Source of the DNA: Candidatus Cloacimonadota bacterium
GTDB lineage: Bacteria; Cloacimonadota; Cloacimonadia; Cloacimonadales; TCS61
Assembly: GCA_021108315.1 (NCBI GenBank)
Contig: JAIORE010000207.1
Location: forward strand, 1-35,754
DNA length: 35,754 nt
Reading direction: 5' to 3'
Position numbers and translations under genes: made by a program. Positions 24,057-30,742 of the stretch are shown here, in pieces (position 1 is the stretch's first letter; each line of letters starts with the position of its first letter). The notes beneath the pieces are model-generated. The model saw nothing but the letters and a program-made list of their open reading frames with translations. It made no database searches and had not been told where the DNA came from.

Positions 24057-25808
24057 AAGACATTTTTTTGTTTCAGTGAAATCAGTGGTTTGAATACGAT
24101 AGAAATATATTCCCGAACAGACAGGTTGACTATTGTCATCTGTTCCATTCCAGACAATTTGTTGATTTGGAGATTTGTTGATTTGGAGATTTGAAAAGGT
24201 TCTAACCTTCTGACCTTTGGTGTTAAAAATTTCAAGCTTTGCGTTCTTTGCGTCTTTTGCGGTTAAATTAAACGAAATAGTTGTGGTTGGATTGAACGGA
24301 TTCGGGAAATTAGATAAATGAGCCTTGGCAATTGATAATTCAGGATCATCGAATCCGCTGCCTGTATATTCAAACTGGTAATTGTCCACACCCGTATTTC
24401 CATCAATATCGGTAGCAGATATTCTGACATCATAAATGCCTAATTCCGATGGCGTGAAACTTCCTTCCCAACTGGTTCCGTTTCCTGTCATTTCTACAAA
24501 AAGAACAGAATCATTGGGACATTCGATCCTTAATAAAGGAACAGAATTCATTTTCTTATAATAAACATTTTTAGGTTGATTGCAGCCGTATTCATCATTT
24601 TCATAAACTGCGTGAACATTCATAAAATCATCTACCGTACATTTCGGATATCTAACATTCTGATTTAATACAAATCCATGTTCCTGAATCAAAGTCAATT
24701 CCGCATCAGATAAAGAAGAACCATCAGCATCAAGATTTCCATTGATTTTTGTATAGCAAGCAGAAGTTACCTGTTGAAAGTGATTTGCCCAGACAAGGTG
24801 AACATTATTTTCTTCATCAATTGCCATTTTAGGAGCCCAAGGTGAATTGTTATTTGAAGTTAAGTGGCTTTCATCAATAGCAATGGTCCCGTCTGGACGT
24901 AATTTCATATAATTAAGATAATGGTTACAACAAGAATAACCTGACCAAATAATATGAACATTATCATTACTGTCACAACATACCTGCGCTTTATTCTGTT
25001 GACCATCAGAATGATAGCATAGAGAAATAATTTCCGACCAGATAATACCACCGTCTTCCGAATAAGCATAAGAAATATCGTGCTGATCTTTTGACCAAAT
25101 AAGATGTACTTTACTATTTGAATCAACTGCAATACGGATTTCATTTGTCCAACCGTTTGCACCGGTAATAATTATTTCATTATTTATCAAAATAGTACCG
25201 TCAGCATCAATTTTTGTGAACAGAATATTACTGGTACCGTTATTGGAAGCTACATAAGTAATATTATTATGGTCAACAACGCCCTCCTTATCGAGAGTTG
25301 GCTGTCCGAGATAAATATTTTGATCCGGATTATTTATGATTACAGGATTCCCGGAAGGTCCATTCCAATCTAAATATTCTTCTTCAATTTCTCCGTTATT
25401 TTGCAGTTTGTACATATCGAAATCATTGTTGCCATTAAAATATTCATACAATTTTATAGCAGCATAAATATTGTTTTCAGAATCTTTGGCTATGCGGGAA
25501 TTAAGCCACCAATAATTAAAATTTGCTACAGACCAGATGAGTTTTTCGTCAACCCAACCGGAATAAAGATCTTCATCCGAATTTACATTGATCGTTACAT
25601 CTCCATTCTCTATGTGAGAAATTTCAAAGGTTGGCGGAACTAAATCCCGTGAACTGGAAGTTGTGATATTGTCATTATCATTTCCTTTGTTTATGGTTGT
25701 TGTAAAAAATCCTGTTTCGCTACCTATTGCAGGATCAATCTGTTCTGAAAAACATAATAATGATGATAATCCTATCAAAATTACAAAAAATACTTTTAAA
25801 TTAAACAT
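24045..25808 (-). CDS. Secreted BNR/sialidase-like repeat protein (paralogue, shorter)
   Basis: 587 residues, nearly the same as the gene at 21665-23677 from the signal peptide (MFNLKVFFVILIGLSS) through the BNR-like region and the Ig-like segment ending NYQFEYTG. After that it goes almost directly to the sorting domain (about 495-587; FPNPFNPTTTI...KKCLLLK). It lacks the carboxypeptidase-regulatory-like module of its sister. It carries the same TAKDAKNAK repeat-encoded segment, and its second loop QINKSPNQQIV is made of a tandem 16-base string (24165-24196). Both sorting domains end KKC rather than KKM. GGAGG lies seven bases before ATG. It is clearly a tandem duplication with later domain gain or loss. 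Confidence 0.87.
   Translation of the reverse strand: MFNLKVFFVILIGLSSLLCFSEQIDPAIGSETGFFTTTINKGNDNDNITTSSSRDLVPPTFEISHIENGDVTINVNSDEDLYSGWVDEKLIWSVANFNYWWLNSRIAKDSENNIYAAIKLYEYFNGNNDFDMYKLQNNGEIEEEYLDWNGPSGNPVIINNPDQNIYLGQPTLDKEGVVDHNNITYVASNNGTSNILFTKIDADGTILINNEIIITGANGWTNEIRIAVDSNSKVHLIWSKDQHDISYAYSEDGGIIWSEIISLCYHSDGQQNKAQVCCDSNDNVHIIWSGYSCCNHYLNYMKLRPDGTIAIDESHLTSNNNSPWAPKMAIDEENNVHLVWANHFQQVTSACYTKINGNLDADGSSLSDAELTLIQEHGFVLNQNVRYPKCTVDDFMNVHAVYENDEYGCNQPKNVYYKKMNSVPLLRIECPNDSVLFVEMTGNGTSWEGSFTPSELGIYDVRISATDIDGNTGVDNYQFEYTGSGFDDPELSIAKAHLSNFPNPFNPTTTISFNLTAKDAKNAKLEIFNTKGQKVRTFSNLQINKSPNQQIVWNGTDDNSQPVCSGIYFYRIQTTDFTETKKCLLLK
24165..24196 (-). repeat. Tandem 16-base repeat in a sorting-domain loop
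   Basis: Two copies of TTGTTGATTTGGAGAT follow each other on the plus strand, differing only at the junction. They encode the loop residues NLQINKSPNQQ on the minus strand. The sister gene has a more diverged version of the same string (21780-21815). Confidence 0.65.
24237..24263 (-). repeat. GCAAAGACGC-family repeat inside a sorting domain (copy 4)
   Basis: Identical to 21857-21883 and again read as TAKDAKNAK. It was inherited with the duplicated gene, so it is not an independent insertion. Confidence 0.85.
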
Positions 25809-25948
25809 TATTTTCCTCCGCTTTTATTTATTTATCATCTCATCACCTCATCTCAACCTTCAGCTGCAAGGAAAAGGAGTTTCCTCTTCTTGAAAGAAAG
25901 GATTACCAATCAAGGCATAACCAAGACGAAGACAAAAGGTGATGTCTC

Positions 25949-25972
25949 GTTCCCAAGCAGAAGCTTAGGAAC
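25949..25972. repeat. GTTCCCAAGC hairpin repeat
   Basis: The arms GTTCCCAAGC (25949-25958) and GCTTAGGAAC (25963-25972) pair with one mismatch around the loop AGAA. A second small stem AAGCGA/TCGCTT follows at about 25983-25999. It lies 65-90 bases beyond the stop of the FG-GAP gene at 26039. Confidence 0.7.
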
Positions 25973-26038
25973 AAGAATCGGAAGCGACTCTATCGCTTTG
26001 CATTAATCCCTATATTTTCCCAGAATACTCTAAATTCA

Positions 26039-29000
26039 CTATTTCAATAAAATCATTTTCTTGGTTTGATTGTATTTGCCGAACTTTATTTTATATAAAT
26101 AAATTCCGGATGAAACAGGATTATTGCTTTCATCATTTCCATTCCAAATTACTTGATGAGAACCAGCGTTCAAAACTTCATTAATCAGTGTTTTCACTTT
26201 TTGTCCTTTGAGGTTGTAAACTTCTACCACAACAAAACCTGATTCTTTTGTAGAAAACAGGATATTTGTTTCGGGATTGAACGGATTGGGGTAATTTGAA
26301 TTGAGTTTTGTCACAAATTCATTTATGAGAGGTTCATCAGTATCAACGTATTCAAATTCAAATTCATATTCCACTATTTCAGAAGTACCACTGGTATAAA
26401 CGGCTGAAACACCTGCAATATATGTGTTTTCGTTTACAAGACCTGTGAATAAGAACTCAGTTTCTACTGTATTTTCTTCAACCTGAGTACCATCAAGATA
26501 GACATTATAGCCGGTTAATACTCTATCTCGATAATTTTCGTTTTTATAGCTATTACCGGTTTTGAATTGACGTATGCTTTTTGCTGTTTCAAAATCTGCT
26601 GAAAAAGTAATTTCTCTTGTTTCAGAATTAATCACGGAAATATCATCAAGATTCAACCAGAACATATCTGTTACATCAGCATGTTGCCAAGCAAGGTAAA
26701 TGGTTTGTCCGGCGAAATCCGATAGACTAAGTACAACTTCCGTATAGGAGCCAGAAGATGGAACAGCACTGTGAATTGTGGTTGTGAAATCGGAAATTTG
26801 GTCTCCGGTTGTTGAAACTTTTACATAATATTGTTCAGCAGTCCAAGATGGATCCTGTGCAGCAACATAGAAGCGTAATTCAGAAGCTCCACCAATTGTA
26901 AGAGCAGGAGAAATCAACCAATTATCTGGAAAAAGAGCCCCTATATTATTTATATAAGAAGCACTTGTCATACAATGCGCGCTGCCATTATTTCCACCCC
27001 AAGCTACAGAAACTTCCCAATAATATCCGTCACCATCATTATCAAATGAGTTCCATCCATCAGGAAAGGTATCGGCATCAAAACCTTCTTCTATTTCATC
27101 TCCATCTACCACAGGAGGATCCCAAGATAAGAGAGCTTCTGTTTCAGCGGTTATATCAATTGTAAGATTTGAAGGAGGAAATAATTGATCAGGTAACACA
27201 ACCAAAATGAAATCAACAACTTCCGTTTCACCTCCGTCAACTACAATATCTTCTGAAACAGGAGTATATTCTTCCAAAGATGCTTCTACAGTATAAGAAC
27301 CGAGAACAACTTCCATTGAATAGAATCCGGCTATATTAGGATTTGTAGTATGTTCACCTGCTGTAACTACAACATCCTGAACATCTCCTTCACCACCATC
27401 AAGTGTTATTGTCCCCTCTATCCAACCTACAGGTAACAATTCCAATATGAAATTAACAACTTCCGTTTCACCTGCATCAATTACAATATCATAAGATACC
27501 GGAATATATCCTTCCAAAGATGCTTCTATAGTATAAGAACCGCAAGCAACTTCCATTGAATAGAATCCGTCTGCATTAGGGCTGGTATTATATGCACCAA
27601 CAGTAATCAAAACATCCTGCACATCTCCTTCACCATTATCAATTGTTACGGTACCTTCTATCCAAGCTGTCGGATTTTGGCAAAATGCTTCATTGCTCAA
27701 GCGTGATTCCGTGTAAGCTTTAATCTCAGCAGTAACGCAATATATATCAGTTTCTAATCCTCCGACATCAATATATGATACATCAGTAATTAGTTCACTA
27801 TTGATCTTAGTATAAAAACCGGTGGAATTATCTTTTTTGTAGATATTATAACCTGCAATATCAGGTTCTGTATTTGCATTCCAATTTAAAACAATATCAT
27901 CTTCAGAAATTTCGGCAGTCAGATTTTGGGGAGGAAGAGGATGCATCCAACCTGTATTCCAAGCGTCATGATAATATGTTCCCCAATCTGTTAAATATGG
28001 TCGATACGGCACATCTTCGATCGTCCATAAATTCACTGTTCCATTATGAACAACAAGAGCAATTTCAATATCACCGTCTCCGTCCACGTCACCAACAGCA
28101 GCACTATTAACCATCGAGTTACCACCGGCGGAAATAGGCCAATCTTCAACGAGTGAACCATCTCCGTTATAAGCATGGAAACTGCCGGCTGTACCGCCAA
28201 AAACTATTTCTCTTACCCCATCGTTATCCAAATCGAAAATTATGGGAGAAGACTCCAAATTATATATATCAACAGGCCATCCTGCAACCTCTTCCCCAGT
28301 ATGATGCCTTTCCGATATTCCATATCCGTGGCATCCTCCGAAGATTTCCAAATCATCATCATTATCAATATCACCGGGTATCGCCATAACATAGTTTTGA
28401 GGTCCCGGATAAATTTGGGGCCAATTTTCAAAAGTAGTTCCGTCATGATGATATATGCCGACATAATTGGTATTGCTTGTATAATACGAATGAAGGATTT
28501 CAAAATCACCGTCATCATCGAGGTCGGCAAAAACCGGTTGTGCGTAGCTCATTCCGCCTGCAACATTGAGGTGGGGCCAGCCGGGTTTTGCATTTCCGTC
28601 TTTATCCCAGAGATATACGGAATAAAAAGATACCGCACAAATTTCAATCTCTCCGTCATTATCGAGGTCTCCGACTGCGGGAGTTGCAACACCCAAATAA
28701 TCCATAGGTTGAGGCCAACCCGGAACTGTTGTTCCGTCATGATTGAAAACAATTACTTGTCCGGTAGGATATGTTTTTTGTGAGAGAATTATTTCAAGAA
28801 AGCCATCGTTATCAATATCAAAAAGGACAGAAGCTCTGAAACCACCTGTTTCACCAATTGTCAGAGGAAAGCCAGCAACTGCAGTTCCGTCATTATGCCA
28901 TGCATACAAAGTATTCGGCTTCCCGACAGCGATAATTTCAAGACCGGGATAATCAGTATCCAGATCGCCAATCGCAGGCTTGGATTGTATCTGTTCTAAT

Positions 29001-29359
29001 CCGAATTTAGGCCAACCCGTAAGTTCATTGCCGAGATAATCCCAAATATGCACCGAACCATCTGTGCAAGCTGAAATAATCTCAAGAAAACCATTATTAT
29101 TAATATCAACAAGATTTACTCCGGATGGGGAATAATAACTCGGCACATACATATCTTGGGGCCAGCCGGGCATTTGTTCCGGCACAGTTCGGGAATATTC
29201 CGGCATCTCATTTAAGAATGAATCAAAAATACATCTGCCTTCAAGGTCTGTGGAATAAATTCTGGTTGCCGAATCATCCGCTGCCAAAAATAATGGGATT
29301 GACAGAATGAAGAATAATACACCTATATTTTCTTTAAAAAGTTTTTTGATAGTTTTCAA
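26039..29359 (-). CDS. Large secreted FG-GAP propeller protein with multiple adhesion modules; TTG start
   Basis: 1106 residues. Translation begins at TTG, four bases after AGGAGG. An in-frame stop lies just upstream and the next ATG is at codon 51, past the signal peptide, so TTG is the only good start. Signal peptide about 1-27; eight FG-GAP-type repeats (about 80-440; DIDNDGFLEIILSQ, DLDDDGDFEILHSY, DVDGDGDIEIALVV); FN3 (477-555); two tandem carboxypeptidase-regulatory-like domains (565-641 and 645-721); an FN3 split by a cleaved-adhesin module (first half 728-757, insert about 757-945, second half 947-1000); and a sorting domain (1020-1106; YPNPFNPETNI...KKMILLK). It is likely a cell-surface adhesin or scaffold with calcium sites. 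The propeller relates to the 19836 gene and the regulatory-like modules to the 21665 gene. Confidence 0.9.
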   Translation of the reverse strand: MKTIKKLFKENIGVLFFILSIPLFLAADDSATRIYSTDLEGRCIFDSFLNEMPEYSRTVPEQMPGWPQDMYVPSYYSPSGVNLVDINNNGFLEIISACTDGSVHIWDYLGNELTGWPKFGLEQIQSKPAIGDLDTDYPGLEIIAVGKPNTLYAWHNDGTAVAGFPLTIGETGGFRASVLFDIDNDGFLEIILSQKTYPTGQVIVFNHDGTTVPGWPQPMDYLGVATPAVGDLDNDGEIEICAVSFYSVYLWDKDGNAKPGWPHLNVAGGMSYAQPVFADLDDDGDFEILHSYYTSNTNYVGIYHHDGTTFENWPQIYPGPQNYVMAIPGDIDNDDDLEIFGGCHGYGISERHHTGEEVAGWPVDIYNLESSPIIFDLDNDGVREIVFGGTAGSFHAYNGDGSLVEDWPISAGGNSMVNSAAVGDVDGDGDIEIALVVHNGTVNLWTIEDVPYRPYLTDWGTYYHDAWNTGWMHPLPPQNLTAEISEDDIVLNWNANTEPDIAGYNIYKKDNSTGFYTKINSELITDVSYIDVGGLETDIYCVTAEIKAYTESRLSNEAFCQNPTAWIEGTVTIDNGEGDVQDVLITVGAYNTSPNADGFYSMEVACGSYTIEASLEGYIPVSYDIVIDAGETEVVNFILELLPVGWIEGTITLDGGEGDVQDVVVTAGEHTTNPNIAGFYSMEVVLGSYTVEASLEEYTPVSEDIVVDGGETEVVDFILVVLPDQLFPPSNLTIDITAETEALLSWDPPVVDGDEIEEGFDADTFPDGWNSFDNDGDGYYWEVSVAWGGNNGSAHCMTSASYINNIGALFPDNWLISPALTIGGASELRFYVAAQDPSWTAEQYYVKVSTTGDQISDFTTTIHSAVPSSGSYTEVVLSLSDFAGQTIYLAWQHADVTDMFWLNLDDISVINSETREITFSADFETAKSIRQFKTGNSYKNENYRDRVLTGYNVYLDGTQVEENTVETEFLFTGLVNENTYIAGVSAVYTSGTSEIVEYEFEFEYVDTDEPLINEFVTKLNSNYPNPFNPETNILFSTKESGFVVVEVYNLKGQKVKTLINEVLNAGSHQVIWNGNDESNNPVSSGIYLYKIKFGKYNQTKKMILLK
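27188..27667 (-). repeat. Two tandem 240-base coding repeats (carboxypeptidase-regulatory-like modules)
   Basis: Residues 565-644 and 645-724 of the FG-GAP protein align without gaps (AWIEGTVTIDNGEGDVQDV against GWIEGTITLDGGEGDVQDV). The DNA is also clearly similar, for example CAACTTCCGTTTCACCT in both. An internal duplication is the simplest explanation. Confidence 0.8.
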
Positions 29360-29373
29360 TTTTCCTCCTGTTT

Positions 29374-29568
29374 TTATAAAATTATTTTACATTTCGATTC
29401 ATTATTTTCATAAGGTTCATCATTATCAGATTTGTTTAATTTATCATCATCAATTAAAACGTCATTAATCAAAATATCGAAAGAATTGTCATCTTTGGTT
29501 TTAGATTTTTTTCGTTTTCTTAATTTTCTGGTAATTGAATTTATAATATCTTTAAAATTAATCTCCAT
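29374..29568 (-). CDS. Small charged protein, tandem paralogue A
   Basis: The best start is the ATG at 29568 (64 residues, MEINFKDIINSITRKLRKRK...), which has AGGA seven bases upstream and aligns with the start of the next small ORF. An ATG four codons earlier is less likely. The peptide has a basic amphipathic N-terminal half (RKLRKRKKSK), a middle DNSFDILINDVLIDDDKLN segment and an acidic end finishing SKCKIIL. There is no signal peptide. It is similar over its first 47 residues to the ORF at 29584-29727. It ends 14 bases before the start of the large FG-GAP gene, so the three may share a transcript. I do not recognise the family. The duplication with conserved starts supports a real gene. 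Confidence 0.5.
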   Translation of the reverse strand: MEINFKDIINSITRKLRKRKKSKTKDDNSFDILINDVLIDDDKLNKSDNDEPYENNESKCKIIL

Positions 29569-29583
29569 TTTTTTCCTCATATT

Positions 29584-29727
29584 TCACGAATTGTTTAATT
29601 TATTATCATCAATAAAAATTTCATTAATCAAAATATCGACAGAATTATCATTTTTGGTATTTGAATCTTTTAACTTTCTTAATTTTCTTATAATTGAATT
29701 TATAAAATTCATAAAATTATTTTTCAT
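29584..29727 (-). CDS. Small charged protein, tandem paralogue B
   Basis: 47 residues starting MKNNFMNFINSIIRKLRKLK, then DSNTKNDNSVDILINEIFID and ending DNKLNNS. GAGGG lies five bases before ATG. It matches paralogue A at most positions in N-terminal and central parts but stops where A continues with an acidic tail. The leaders of both contain the same CACGAAATATGAGG-like string, so the duplicated unit includes the ribosome binding site. The codon-level differences keep the frame open and conserve the DNSxDILIN core, which suggests selection on the peptide. Function is unknown. Confidence 0.5.
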   Translation of the reverse strand: MKNNFMNFINSIIRKLRKLKDSNTKNDNSVDILINEIFIDDNKLNNS

Positions 29728-30176
29728 TTTTCCCTCATATTTCACGATTTATTTTATAGTAGCCATTACTGTGCCAAAAAGGATGTGAAGCTTAGTATAA
29801 AATGGTCTAATTACTTATATAATACTCATATAGGTATCTTTTATATTATTTTATAAGTGTAGCTAAAAGAAAATAATTGGAGTTAATCCATACAGTAATT
29901 GTCAAAATAATCATAGTTTTTTAAAAAATGTTGCTCATTTCCTAACTTCTTATCATTCGAGGAGAAGGAGAACTTTGTTGTCTCTCTTTTTTTGAAGGAG
30001 GTAACGAAGTAAGGAATAAAAAATTGAATTTTATGAATTGAATCTAATTAATGGGATAAACAGATTTATTTGCACATTTTGATACTTTTGTACATACATT
30101 TGTATCATCTAACTCGGAAGAACTGGAAAAGTTGAAACCACAAATTAACTCAAATTAACAAAAGATATATATACTT

Positions 30177-30265
30177 GTTCCTAAGCTTCAGTTTAGGAAC
30201 ACAATAATTTATGAAGCTTCTGCTTCATTTAGAATCCGCTAAGCTGGGGGCTTAGGAACGAGATG
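30177..30265. repeat. Cluster of GTTCCTAAGC hairpins
   Basis: A hairpin GTTCCTAAGC-TTCA-GTTTAGGAAC (30177-30200) is followed by ATGAAGC-TTCT-GCTTCAT (30211-30228) and by a third half-element, CTAAGC...GCTTAGGAACGAG (30239-30262). It is the fullest example of this repeat class in the window. Confidence 0.7.
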
Positions 30266-30560
30266 TATAATTTATCTTTTATACAATTTTCAAAGCATTA
30301 AAAAATCTTTTACCAAAAAAACAAGAATATTAGAAATAAGATAATAACTTGGAAGAACCCGAATTGAAAAGAATTTGTCAACTAACTCCAGTTGAATAAA
30401 AAGATATTCAACAGAGCAGGCAAACAAACAAAACGAACAAAAGAGTTTTACGATAGAGAATACAGAGAAAAAGATAAGATTGAGTTCAAACTCTCCCTCA
30501 TTCCCTCTCTTTATCTAAAGCGAGGGATGACTTTAGCTTTTTTTCTTCTTGCTTTTCTTT

Positions 30561-30628
30561 CCTGCATTCATATTAAGTAAAATATTTTCAAGATTTATAT
30601 GTTATTTGTAACTTAATATGAGTGCAGG
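30561..30628. repeat. Long inverted repeat CCTGCATTCATATTAAGT
   Basis: Arms of 18 bases (30561-30578 and 30611-30628) pair with a single mismatch around a 32-base A+T-rich centre. It lies 115 bases past the stop of the sigma-54 activator gene. No T run follows on the minus strand, so it is not a standard terminator; a small transposable element or an RNA structure is possible. Confidence 0.65.
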
Positions 30629-30742
30629 AGAGTTCTAAATGTAAAAACAACTCTTCATAGTTTCTCATTAATTATGTTTCACAAAATTATATTTGCTTTT
30701 ACTCTTATAAGTTAGAAAGCAAAATCGAACTGGGAATGTTAG

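Larger units (their letters stand above)
29728..30742. other. About 1 kb non-coding region rich in repeats
   Basis: I see no convincing gene. Present are: an A+T-rich segment likely to hold the promoter for the small ORFs (29750-29900); an ACCACAAATTAACTCAAATT string near 30138; the GTTCCTAAGC hairpin cluster (30177-30265); a degenerate GAGAATACAGAGAAAA string (about 30457); and a long inverted repeat (30561-30628). A 62-codon plus-strand frame at 30392-30580 runs through these repeats and is not believed. Confidence 0.5.

Noticed and set aside
28175..28783. 202-codon plus-strand frame inside the large FG-GAP gene
   Set aside because: It is a shadow of the conserved DxDxDG repeats on the other strand, whose codon pattern keeps the opposite frame open.
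29432..29788. 118-codon plus-strand frame antisense to the two small charged ORFs
   Set aside because: It would start at TTG without a ribosome binding site, and its internal repetition merely mirrors the duplicated minus-strand ORFs, both of which have binding sites.
30392..30580. 62-codon plus-strand frame in the 1 kb non-coding region
   Set aside because: It runs through repeat strings and into the arm of a long inverted repeat, and has no ribosome binding site or recognisable domain.
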